From Cryphonectria parasitica EP155 (taxonomy: Eukaryota; Ascomycota; Sordariomycetes; Diaporthales; Cryphonectriaceae), in the NCBI RefSeq assembly GCF_011745365.1, contig NW_024468910.1, positions 1,578,068 through 1,642,067 of the forward strand: DNA of 64,000 nucleotides. The letters run 5' to 3'. A model generated the notes under the pieces. The model was not told the DNA's origin, searched no databases, and was given only the letters and a program-made list of their open reading frames with translations. Of the stretch, positions 36,340 through 47,192 are shown in pieces. The stretch's first letter is position 1. Each line of letters opens with the position of its first letter. The position numbers were made by a program, and so were the translations under genes.

Positions 36340-39300
36340 CCTACTTCTATCTGCTTTCTTCTGTTCTTGCTTCTCCTTCTCTGCTGCTTATATGAAATAT
36401 TCACTATCATTAACTCTATTTCCATTCTCAGCATTATTATCCGCTTCAGTTGCTAGATTAATAGTTTCTGAATCAGAACTAGTTTAGCTAGATATGGGAT
36501 TATGCTTAATGATGTTTGAAACTCAGAATGTAGTGTTGTTGCTTGAATCTGCTTTCTAAACTTCGAGAATATTATTATCTGGTTTCTCTTGCTAGAAAGC
36601 TCTTATTAAATCCAGCTTTTCTGCTAATGATTAGCCAGATTGAAGCTTAATATTTTCTTTCCAGAGTATAAGCATCTCAGATTCCTAAATGCTATCTATA
36701 TTTTGTATAAACTTTTTGAGATTGATAGCTGAATATATGCTTTTTAGCAGAATTCCGTCTGTAGTCTTAAGCTTATAAGTATGTTTGTTTAGAATCTAAG
36801 CAATCAGATATAAACTCTTCTATTTATTGTTGTGGTGGCCAGGGTGGTAGTCCGTGGGACATGGAGTACAGTGGGTCAAGGGTCCTTATACATATAAAGG
36901 ATACCACCCACTTTTCAAATTCTTTAGCTATAAGCAACAATGAAGCATCCTTTCTCTTCTTTTCAATTTTGAACCCTTTGGACAGGTCTAAGACAGGTTT
37001 TTCACCCTGTTCTTGTGCCCGTGTGGCCTTAGTTTGCTGTCCTCATCTGCACAGGCACGCTTGGGTTGCACGAGCCCTTGCCCATTGCTTCGGCAGCTGT
37101 TTGTCCCTTTTTCTTTCGAGGGCGACGGCGCCCTAGTTCTGGTTCATTATAAGAGATCTTAGTATTGCATAAATAGCTTATTTTCCGAATATGATTATAG
37201 ATAAGCATAAGATCTTTGATATTCAGTTAAGATTTTCATATTAGATTCTATATTTAATTTTTAGCTATAATCTTTTAATAATATGCCTGAATAGCTTCAA
37301 TTGCCTTCTATATATTATTTTTCTTAGCTGCAATTATTCTTAATTGCATTTTAAATGCTTTCTAAGAGGATTAGTCTTCAGCTTATATAAGAACTTTCTA
37401 TATTAGGATTTTAGTTTCAATTGGAATAAGCAGCTTTCAACTGAAAATTAAATAGAAAAAGCTATATTTATGCAACTAGCAGATTATAATTCTTTCAGCG
37501 AAGAGTATAAATCTTAAGTACTGCTTCTATCTCTAGAGTTAAATATTAGCTAGCTTAGCAAGAGTACTTACTAAGGAAAGATAATCAGCTTCTACTTATT
37601 CTTGAGTATAGGGATTGTAACTAAAGATCTGGATAAGCAGGATTCCAAGAGCTCTGATGATCTTAGCTATCTCAGCCTTATTTTCTAGTTCTTTATTAAT
37701 AGTAATTTTGAGAGAGCATCCGAATATAAGAATGATCTTCTTCAAAATAAACTTCCTTATTTCCGTAGCTATAGCTTTCTTAAGAGATCTTACAAGTATA
37801 TAGCTAGTTAGATTACAGCGAGCCTTTATAAGATATCTGTAACTACTATCCTTAGCTATATATTGAATATTAATGCTAATTCTTATAAAGAATTAACTTG
37901 AAAGGATTGGAATTACTCCTTCCTTTCACATCTTTGGATCGAACTTTGCATACTTCTCGCAATTCGAGACAGCATTAGCCACATCTGTTCAGAGATCTCT
38001 TCAGTAGTAAAGTTGCTTGATACAAGCTACTATAGAGTCTCAGCCTCGATATTCAAACTTAGCATAATATTCTCTAATGATTCAGCAATGAAAATCAGAA
38101 TTATTTATTATTCATCAGCATAGAAGTTTCGCATTAGCGCAGCGCTATAGAGCCTGGTTAAGTACTTGATGCTTTAATGCTTCTACTATAAAGTTCTTAT
38201 AATCCCTTTTAGAAAGTTTTGATAAAATGATTTCATAGCATAAGAACTCTGTATATTATTTTAATTATTTTATTTACTAAAGAATTAAATTTAGCAGTAG
38301 TATTAAATCAGCTTTATCTAAGTTTATATTATTAAGCTAAGCATTATATTAGTTCTTAATATTGCTATCTTCGTTTTTCTTAGATAGTATTAAATATAGA
38401 AATCAAGAAAGAGTATCAGCTACAGAATTCTTTAATCCGGGAATATATTTAATAATAAAGTTGAATATCTTAATTACTGCTATTTATCTGTTTAGAAGAA
38501 TACTAAATATATTATTTATCTCTCTATTAAATTAGTTTATTAGAATATAAGTATTGATTTCCAGAATAAAATAGCAACTATAGAAATGCTGCTGAAGAGA
38601 TTGTAGAGTATAGAGAATAGTATAATACTCTCTTTTGGTAGCATTGTACTTCTGTACTGCAATTATTCAGATTTTGCTAATAAAATATGCTAGCTTTTGT
38701 TTATTCTCTACTATCTGTATTAGTATAGCTTCTCAGCTTAACAAGCTTGTATTTATCATAAGAATAATCTTCTTAGCATCAGTGCTATAATCAATTGAAA
38801 TAATAACTGAATAAGATGTGAATATTCGAATAAATATAGCAACAGCTTCTTTCTGTTCCTTCTCCTACTTCCATACAATACTTTTCTTGAGAAGATTATA
38901 AAGTAGTTAAGCAATGATTGCAAAATTCCAAATCCAAGCTGTATAATAGATAATTAGTTTAATGAAAGAGCAAATGTTTTTGATATTCTTACATTCTGTT
39001 CAAACTAGAAGCTTTTCCATCTTTCTATTTTAAGATTATTGTTTGCTAGAACTAATAATATAATTAACTATATCAATTTTCACTCAGCATTATTCTAACT
39101 TGAATACTGAGATTATAGCTTCAGCTAATTCTGTATTTACAAGAATCTTATTAAGATTTCCGATATGCTTAGCAATATATCTATGCATTCCGGAAAAGCT
39201 CGAAACTTCTTTATTCTTATAAGTTGTTATAAAACTATGAATAGAAATGTTATTAAGAAAAAGCTAGTATATATAAGAAATAAGATTATATAAAAATCTA

Positions 39301-42300
39301 ATTATTATTCTTATAAACTGAGTAACAGAGTTAGTAATATTCTAGAATAGAATATATATTCTGAATAAGCTTAAGAGCGTTGAAAAGATTATTATATTTC
39401 TGCTATTAGAATGCAGTTATACTTGATTATATTCAGAAAAGAAGTTAAGCAGTAAAAGAATCTTATATATAGCGAACTTCTCCGAGAATTCATCTGAGAT
39501 AAGCAGTATAAAAGCATTCTTGAAGCTATACTTATTATATTTTTGAGCATTATTGATCAGATATAAGCTATTATTCTTTTTAATAATAAGAAACTAGTTA
39601 TTTCTGTATAATATATAGCTTTTTTCAATAATCTTCTATTTAATATATTATTTCAGAAGCTTTATTAACTTTAGCTTAAAAGTATTAAGAATTGAAATAT
39701 GCTTTGCTTAAAAGATCTTATAGAGTATAGTTCTAATTTCTTGCAAGAAAGCTACTTTCTTAATAATCTTTCCAATCTTAGTAAAGTTCTATACAAGAGC
39801 TTTAATTCTGTTTCTCAATATATATTTGAATATTTCTTTCTTAGCTTTAGAAAACTCTTTATAGTTTTTCTCTTGTATAGCAGCTTACTAGTTAGATCTT
39901 AGATACTAATCAGAATTCAGATTGCTGAACTTGGATTTAATCTACTCATTATACTTGGTAAGCTTTGTAGATTGCTAAGCTTATCTTATCTTCTCAATCT
40001 TAGCAAGCTTTTATCCGATTATCCCTTTTAGTACTAAATTATCAGGCTGAGAATTATTAATTAGCTTAATCTTCTTGTTTTTAAGCTTATAAAGAGTATT
40101 AATTAAGCTTAAAACATCTTTTCTTTCCTTTCTTATACAACATGGCTAGCGTGAATAGCGCTAGCTGCTATGCATTTCACACAAGCAAGACTCTTGAATC
40201 GCTCCTTTCTCATTCACTATAAAGCAACCCTTCTTCAACTTCCTTCTCATTAATTCTATCATTAACTCATTTATAATAGCTGCAATATCTTATTCAGATA
40301 TGAATATTACAGCTATATCTTTCTTCTTCAACAATACTCACTCTGGAATAATTTCTCTGCTGATAGCTCTGTATTCCTCAGAGTAGCTGCTAGCACTCAG
40401 TTTTTTGATATAGTTCTATGTAAACTCTCCTCTTTAAGGAGTTTCTAACTGCTGATTGTAATAACTAGTTGTACTTCTTTAAAGGCGAAGCTTGTATGGA
40501 GAAATCCGGAAATAGAATAATCAAAGAAAAGCTTAGTCTGTATTACAAATAGCATTTCTAATAATATAGAATAATTTAGCAATATTAATCTGTTATTAAT
40601 AATATAGAATATTATCTATTCAGAGAAGCTACTACAGAAAATATTGGTTTCAAGAATTTCAATAAGTGCTATATCTAATCCATTGTATGTATATAAGATA
40701 ATATTCGATGTTAGTATATAAAATAAGTGTATGCTTGAATACAGAGAGAGAGCTATTAAGCTTATTTCGGTATTTGTATTTAGCATTGCTTATACAGATT
40801 TATTCTCTTTGCTTTTCAGCTGCAGAGGAATGTATGCTATCAGAGCAATGCTTTTATCTCGAATGCTGCTAAGAGCAGTTATAAAAGCTATCATAGAAGG
40901 AAATAAGAATTTATTAAAAGCTTGAATTATATTAATAATAAGCTTGATATAGCTAGATTTAGCAATAAGAAATAAAGCTTGAATTGCAGATAATTAAGCT
41001 AGTTTCAAAAGATACTCAGTAATATTCTAAGTATTAATAATCTAATTATTAATAAGCTTTTCAGATTGGAAAAGCATTAAGATTCCGGGTTTATATTGCA
41101 ATGAATTAGCTGATTCAGCAGTATCTGCTTTATACAGATCTGAGCTAGTTTGATTATTAAGATTAATAACTTTTCGAGCTCTAAAGCTAATTCCTTGAAA
41201 ACTGTAAATCAGATAAGCTCTTCATTCTAGTAATATAATTATTATCTTCCAGCTTAAGATCTTTAATAAGTAATCTAGAAACTGATTTAAGAGCTTGTTA
41301 TTAATAGCTTAAACTGTTAGCTTTCTGTTCAGATTGTTGAATTGCTTGTTAGATTTTTCCAGTTCAATATTCTCGAAATGTATAGAGATCTTAACAGTTC
41401 TTATACTTACATCTCTTTCAATCTTACTATCATTATACTCAGCTTTTCTAATACAGCGCTTCTTTGCTTTATCTGCGTTTATCTGAGCTTGAATAAGCTT
41501 AATACTTATAGCATTGATACTGAGAAGCTTTAGTAGATATAGTTTAGCTTGAGCTGAAGTAAGATATAATTTTCTTACTTGAATCTTGCTAGTATTGCTA
41601 AGAATTTCAATATTATTGATTCTGTATTGATTATTGTATCTGGGAACAGAATTAATCTCTTCTTATAATATCTTATTCTTAGCTATCTCAGAATCTCTAT
41701 ACTATTTCTCATTCTCTTAAACTAAGCTAATATATTAAGAAATCCAAGAATTCTTAATACTCTTTAGCTGCTAATTCTTATAGAAACTGAGAATTAAATG
41801 AATTATACTGCTTTTGAAATTATTTTGAGCAGATATAATCTAGCTATATAATACTAGTTTTAATCTAGAATTCAGAAACTTTAAGCAATTGCTAAGATAT
41901 TATTCTAGCTTTGCTAATGCTGAAGTATAGCAAATGCTATAGTTTATAATAGTACAGAGTTCTATATATTTATAAGCTCTATAGGACTTCGATCTATAGC
42001 TATAGCATCTATGCAGAGTTTCGTTCTTTTTTAGGATTTCATTAATCTTCGCTTGCTATGCTTCAGAATATTGCTTATTCTCATTCTCCGAACTTGTATA
42101 GGTAATATTCATTTATAAGGAATTTGTATTTCTCTGAGAAGGATTTCTTGCAGAAACAGTTTGGGAATACTTGATTAGTTATAAGATCTCTTGTAGAGCT
42201 TTGATTTGATTATATGAGATATTCTATGTTTGTTTAAGAGCATTAGTTTATAGCTTTAAGGATTTTATTATTGCAATTTAGTTAATATGGAGTTGCTTTA

Positions 42301-43300
42301 TTATTAAAGCTAATTAATTATATTCTTAGTTATTCTTCTGAGTAGATTTAGCTTTTAAGATCTGCTTAGTTAGTTTAAGCTAAGCTTGCTAATTACAAAT
42401 TAATTATTAAAATAATTAATAGTATAATAGCTCTACTGCTTGTTCTAATAAATTCATTAATTAACTAGGAGTATTATATATTGGATATAGAATAGGAATA
42501 AGCTGTATCTGATTAAGAACTAGTTGAAGTAAAAGCATAGGAGGATCTTGGAATTGAGTCTGTTGATGAAATTAAAGATTAGTAGTATTAAAAGCAAGTT
42601 AGTCTTGAGTCTTCTCCTGAAGCGCTTTACAATGAATCTCCAACAGCTTTTTCATAAGATAAAGCTACTTCTTGTTGCTGATGCTTTCAGCAGTAATACT
42701 ATGATTAGCTTAAAAGCGCTTGATTCAGATTGAAGAAAGCTTTATTCATGCTTCTGCTATAGATTGATTATCTCTGATCTTAAAACAAGTAAGAGCATTA
42801 TTATAGTTTATAATGAATAATTAGAAGCTAGCAGCATTGATAATGAAATAGTTATTAATAATATTTAAGCGCTTCTGCTTGAGAATGTATATTTAAAGAT
42901 GATTCCAAGAGCAATAAGCAACTAATAGTTGCTTCTTCTGTTCATTCCAAGTTTTAGTGCTTATAATGAATTTCTTTACTTCTTCAGCAATGATTATATC
43001 TGCATAGAAGCTTTTCATAAAGTTGAATACTTGAGTATTATCAATCCCTTTAATCTGATGCCACTAATCAAATTGCTTTAGCTACAAGGAAACTTCTATA
43101 CAAGCAAACAACATTAATCTATCACTAGCAAGCTTACTATAAAAGGGAAATCTGAAGTTCTAATCATAGTAGTTATTAGCTAAGTAGTTAGCTGAACTGA
43201 ATATCTGATTGAAAGAGCTCTCAGATATAGAAGCTATCTTCCCTCTTGATTGTTGCTTCCTCCGATGTTTCTTTGCCTTTCTAGTTCGAGGTTCTTGAGT
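36340..43300 (-). pseudogene. Gypsy-A copy 3 gag-pol
   Basis: From high to low coordinates: leader and gag (43.3-41.2 kb), protease with NTNT for DTGA at 40780-40769, RT with FLNN for FLDD near 39.26 kb, RNase H near 38.4 kb, integrase (about 38.1-37.2 kb) and its C-terminal part to about 36.34 kb beyond the inserted LTR-A. It is slightly less mutated than copy 2, and many + strand ORFs here are antisense shadows. Confidence 0.82.
36828..37146 (+). repeat. Solo LTR-A inserted in Gypsy-A copy 3
   Basis: 319 bp, near-pristine, opposite in orientation to its host element. Target duplication TTAT at 36824-36827 and 37147-37150. The uninterrupted site is seen at about 24350 (CTATTTATAAGAAATC). 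With the 30116 copy it establishes a 4 bp duplication for this family. Confidence 0.94.
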
Positions 43301-43492
43301 TGAAAGCGCTACAGCTGGAATGCTTTCCGTATTCTGCAGAAAACAATACTATAGAGATTAAGAGAATTCAGATGCTTGAGAGAGATTCAGTCTGTAAGTG
43401 GAGCGTATATAAGATTTGTCTTATGATGAATAACAAGGGATTGAGTTAGCTATTCTGTATTATACTGGAATTTTCTTTATTAATAGTTCTGC

Positions 43493-43818
43493 TGAACCAG
43501 AACTAGGGCGCCGTCGTCCTCGAAAGAAAAAGGGACAAATAGCTGCCGAAGCAATGGGCAAGGGCTCGTGCAACCCAAGCGTGCCTGTACAGATGAGGAC
43601 AGCAAACTAAGGCCACACGGGCGCAAGAACAGGGTGAAAAACCTGTCTTAGACCTGTCCAAAGGGTTCAAAATTTGAAAAGAAGAGAAAGGATGCCTTTC
43701 TTTTTTTTTTTTTTATAGCTAAAGAATTTGAAAAGTGGGTGGTATCCTTTATATGTATGAGGACCCTTGACCCACTGTACTCCACGTCCCACGGACTACC
43801 ACCCTGGCCACCACAACA
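43493..43818 (-). repeat. LTR-A, 5' LTR of Gypsy-A copy 3
   Basis: 326 bp, little mutated, with a poly-T expansion near 43700. On its inner side, in element sense, GCAGAACTATTAATAAAG follows the LTR. No TGG-type tRNA primer site is evident. The outer side adjoins Gypsy-B integrase. Confidence 0.88.
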
Positions 43819-44281
43819 CCATCAATCTAAATTTTATTACTAAGCTATCTTTCTTATAAGAACTCTTAATTAAGATGCAATATGATAGCATTCTAATAAT
43901 GATTTGCAAACTGAGCAAGTATACTTATTTTCTTCTCTATAAGGAAAGCAGTATAGCAGAGGAACTTGCATATATATTCTTCAGAACGATTATCGCTAAT
44001 CACAGCATGCTAGAGGAAGTAATCTCTAACAGAGATAGAAAGTTCAACTTAAAGTTTTGAACTTCGCTTATAAAACAGCTCGGAATATATTACAGAATAT
44101 TTATAGCATTTTACTTATAAACAGATAAATAGATAGAAAGAATGAATCAAGTTATCGAACAATACTTATAATACTATATCAACCAGAAACAGAATAACTA
44201 AATTAATCTATTGCTTCTTGCATAGTTCGCTTATAATAGCGCAGATATAAGCATAACAAAGAAATCGCTATTCTTCATACT

Positions 44282-44776
44282 TGTTATGACCCATCCAACA
44301 TGCAGGTCACAGAACAGGTCACGAGTAACAGGGACCAGGTGTCAAGAACTCAACGTTCTGACAAATCATTGATTACATAACCCAGGGTTAGGGTTGTAAA
44401 GGAGGGAGGATCGTTGGGCTCGCTAGCGATCCCAACGAGCTTCACACCTTGGATCGCTAGACTCGCTAGCGATCCCAACGAGCTTCACACCTTGGATCGC
44501 TAGACTCGCCAGCGATCCCAACGAGCCATACTGAAGAGCTGGATATATAAGAACACGTTCATTACCATTAGATAGATCCAGTACATAGCTCTTCAGTTGT
44601 CAATCTAAGTATTCAGTTTCATACACTGAGTAGCCCCAAAGGCAGTGAACACTTGCATCGCTTATTAGGACTTGTACGGTTCCGTATTCAAGGACTTGAC
44701 ACTTTGACACCGCTCTTGTTAGCATAAACCCCTTCGTGTACTTAGGAATCTTCGGATTGCTGCAGTGCTCATTACA
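44282..44776 (+). repeat. Solo LTR-B with perfect TSD ATACT
   Basis: 495 bp, hardly mutated, flanked by ATACT at 44277-44281 and 44777-44781. It sits in the Gypsy-B integrase. It is longer than other LTR-B copies because its U3 holds a 43 bp tandem repeat. Visible parts: TGTTATGACCC start, GGGTTAGGGTTG at about 44385, TATA-like GGATATATAAG near 44540, and the conserved R/U5 ending TCATTACA. Confidence 0.95.
44409..44527 (+). repeat. 43 bp palindromic tandem repeat in LTR-B U3
   Basis: About 2.5 units beginning TCGCTAGCGATCCCAACGAG from 44420. The first unit with its left neighbour forms a 28 bp near-perfect palindrome (TCGTTGGG...CCCAACGA, two mismatches) around CTCGCTAGCGA. No other LTR-B in the window has this sequence. 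Confidence 0.85.
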
Positions 44777-45366
44777 ATACTCTATAGATACAACCCAACA
44801 GCTTACTACAAAGCATTGCCAGAAGCGAATGTAAAAGCTGCAGATAAGAGAATCAAGAAGATTAAGAAAGTTCAGAAGAAACTCTGATCAGAATTACAAT
44901 TCGTTCAGAAACGAATAGTACGATATGCAAATTCCAAAAGGATTGAGAAATCAATTCTATAGAAAGAAGATAAAGTCTATCTATTTCGAAAAAATATCAA
45001 AATAACCAGATCTAGCAATAAACTCAATTACAAAAAGTTGGGATTATTCAAAATCTTATAACAAATCTCCCCAGTTGATTATGAGTTAGTATTATTTTAT
45101 AAGATGAGAATATACTCGGTTTTCCATATCTTACTATTGGAATCAGCAGTATAGGAAATACTAATGGATGATACAGCAGAAGTAGAAAATAACGAACTAG
45201 AGTATAAAGTAGAAAAAATTCTTAAGCACAGAAGCACAGACAATACAAGGGAATACCTCATCAAGTGAAAAGATTACCTAGCAAGTGAAAATTCATGGGA
45301 ATCACAGGGGAATGTTGAAAACGCTCAGGAAAAGATAGCTGAATATTGGAAAAGGAAAGCTAGCAC

Positions 45367-45984
45367 TTAAGACAATCGCTCCGCCCCAAACCGAGGTCCA
45401 GGAGCCTCAGAAACCTCGCCCCCCAGGAAACCCGACCAATCCACCACTGCATTCCCCACGTTCACGGAATTCCAGTCAAAACCCTCAAAAGAAGAATCTC
45501 CAGCAACCACAGCAGATTCCTCTGCAATTACAGAACGAACCCCAGCAGCAATGCAAGCCCGCTTCTCCTCAGCTTTCTCACATTCCAACTCCTCCACACT
45601 GGAAAGGCTTCAACGAATAGCTTTCATCATCCTCTCAAACCACAGACGCTTCTGCTTCCGCAAGCATTCTACCTCCGCAGCAGCATCGCGCAGCCGCTCC
45701 TCAGCACTCTCGAGTTGGTTCTCCAGGCGTTAGTGTTGAACGCCTATCCGACGAATTTCCGCTGCGCTCAACCCTTGAACGTTGCACCGAGAGCAGCCCA
45801 GGCGAACACATTCGGCGCAGCGAGAGGAATCCTCAACGGAAACTTAACAAGACCGAGCACTACAACTCTCGCAAAAGGAACAAGAAAGCATAGTGATAGC
45901 GTTTTTAAGAACCAAGGAAAGAAGAGAGTTCTTTTGCCTAGTCTTCTCAGCACGAGAACGAGATTTGTTGATTCTGTTCGACAT
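45367..45984 (-). pseudogene. Gypsy-B accessory gene, copy 3 (GC-rich)
   Basis: A 206-codon frame from ATG 45984 (MSNRINKSRSRAEK) to TAA 45367, no frameshift, with only three internal stops. Order: basic N-terminus; cysteine cluster CSFCESCSARSC, then SSRCAECVRLGCSRC; a coiled-coil-like Glu/Arg helix (LESAEERLRDAAAEVECL); a second Glu/Ala helix; the tail DSSFEGFDWNSVNVGNAV and a final GAERLS. Four or more Cys pairs spaced C-x2-C suggest zinc binding. It is much richer in G+C than the pol beside it, and the boundary is sharp at the shared stop codons. Function unknown. An antisense regulator or a nucleic-acid-binding partner is conjecture. Confidence 0.75.
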
Positions 45985-46060
45985 CTCAATTAGGAAGGCA
46001 AGATCATGTATACGGAAGACTTGCTAGAATACTTACAAAAGATCGTTGGGAATAATGACT

Positions 46061-46076
46061 GATAGGAGGGGGATGA
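46061..46076 (+). promoter_or_regulatory. Polypurine tract of Gypsy-B copy 3
   Basis: GATAGGAGGGGGATGA adjoins LTR-B at 46077 and is the least mutated of three aligned tracts (others at 10561 and 12937). Confidence 0.72.
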
Positions 46077-46528
46077 TGTTATGATCCATTCAACATGCAG
46101 ATCATAAAACAAGTTATGAGTAACAGGAACCAGGTATCAAGAACTCAACATTCTAACAAAGCATTGATTACATAATCCAGGGTTAGGGTTATGGGCACAG
46201 CCAATCAGGAAGGATAGCTTCGGATATATGCTATTCAGAGCTAGCAGGATAACTTAGATATGTTGCTATTCAATATATTCATACTGAAGAACTGGATATA
46301 TAAGAATACGTTCATAACTATTAGATAAATTCAGTATATAGCTCTTCAGTTGTTAATCTAAGTATTCAGTCTTCTATACTGAGTAGCCCCAAAGGCAGTG
46401 AACACTCGCATCACTTATTAGGACTTGTACGGTTCCGTATTAAGGACTTAATACTTTGATACCGCTCTTATTAGCATAAACTCCTCCGTGTACTTAGGAA
46501 TCTTCGGATTGCTGCAGTGCTCATTACA
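46077..46528 (+). repeat. LTR-B, 3' LTR of Gypsy-B copy 3
   Basis: 452 bp, TGTTATGATCC to TCATTACA, with its own U3 segment type (GCTTCGGATATATGC...). Right beyond it, after GATA, the ATG of the next, oppositely arranged Gypsy-B accessory gene begins, so this LTR joins two Gypsy-B copies tail to tail. Confidence 0.9.
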
Positions 46529-46532
46529 GATA

Positions 46533-47192
46533 ATGAATAGAATCGATAAAGCTCGTTATAAAAAGATGAAACAGTTTATCTCCCTCTAGCTCATTGCCCT
46601 TTCTCGTTGCATCGAGATGCTGATGTATTCTTTCTGCAGGAATTGCAAAGCTCGCTGCTTTGCTTCTGAGGAGGATTCATTACGCTGTATGGAGTGCATT
46701 AAGTACAAGCATGGGAATTGTAATATGCACGGTTTGTTGCCGTCGCAGGTAGAAAAGATTGTAGCTCAGCATTCCGCTGCTGAAGCTGCTCTTGACAATG
46801 CGGAGGAGGAGCTAGAGCGTGCTATAGCCAAGGTGTGCTGGTTGCGGAAACAGCGCAAGCTGTGGGCCGAGAAAATAGCATGCGCAGTGCATCGTAGCTT
46901 GAACACGATTGAGGAGCTTGATTGTGTGGAAGCGGAGAAGCTAGCAAGGGAGCAGCAGGCCCGTATTCCTGTTGATCTCCTTCCTGAAAGGTTTTCTGCC
47001 TTAGTTTCGGGAGAACTCTCCTGGTCTCCTGATAGTATGTTGGACTATTCCTTTTTGAGCGATGTGGGTGGTATCGAGGGTGATGGAGGTTCTTCTGATG
47101 TTCGAGAGGTTCGTTCTGAGATGGAGGATTTTCCGAAGAGTGAGGTTTCTGAAGCTTCTGAGTCTCGGTCCGAGGCGGAGCGATCGTTCTAA
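46533..47192 (+). pseudogene. Gypsy-B accessory gene, best-preserved copy
   Basis: 220-codon frame from ATG 46533 (MNRIDKARYKKMKQ) to TAA 47190-47192 with a single in-frame stop, TAG at 46587-46589. From the internal ATG at 46617 it is fully open for 191 residues. Order: cysteine cluster SFCRNCKARCF and LRCMECIKYKHGNC (C-x2-C, C-x3-C, C-x2-C); a long Ala/Glu helix with heptad character (AAEAALDNAEEELERAIAKV); an aromatic/basic stretch WLRKQRKLW; a second helix; an acidic Ser/Asp tail ending SEAERSF. The tail differs in length from other copies but keeps SEVSEAS.SRS.AERSF. Because the same TAG occurs at 10425-10427 in the fragment at 10286, translation may truly start at 46617. Confidence 0.78.

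Larger units (their letters stand above)
31910..43818 (-). mobile_element. Gypsy-A copy 3, near-complete 11.6 kb element
   Basis: LTR-A lies at both ends in the same (minus) orientation: 43493-43818 (5') and 31910-32228 (3'). Between them are the leader, gag, pol, the 4 kb extra region and the purine tract at 32229-32239. Subtracting the solo LTR-A and its duplication at 36824-37146 leaves about 11.6 kb, large for a fungal gypsy element. No matching target duplication is present: the flanks are ATAA at 31906-31909 and CCAT at 43819-43822. The 5' LTR is far less mutated than the 3' LTR and the interior, so the two ends may not share one history. Confidence 0.82.
43819..45370 (+). pseudogene. 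Gypsy-B copy 3, integrase and chromodomain
   Basis: Plus-strand 3' part of pol. An open stretch at 43875-44060 shows the integrase core (MICKLSKYTYFLLYKESS, then IIANHSMLEEVISNRDRK). A solo LTR-B interrupts it at 44282-44776, and the frame resumes to a chromodomain at about 45190-45350 (ELEYKVEKILKHRSTDN, EYLIK.KDYLASENS.E). Pol ends at TAA 45368-45370, which overlaps the accessory gene's stop. The 5' portion is missing at the junction with LTR-A. Confidence 0.85.

Noticed and set aside
46072..46533. GATGA/GATAA flanking the LTR at 46077 as a target duplication
   Set aside because: GATGA is part of the family's own purine tract (also before the LTRs at 10575 and 12487), and the right flank belongs to a different Gypsy-B copy.
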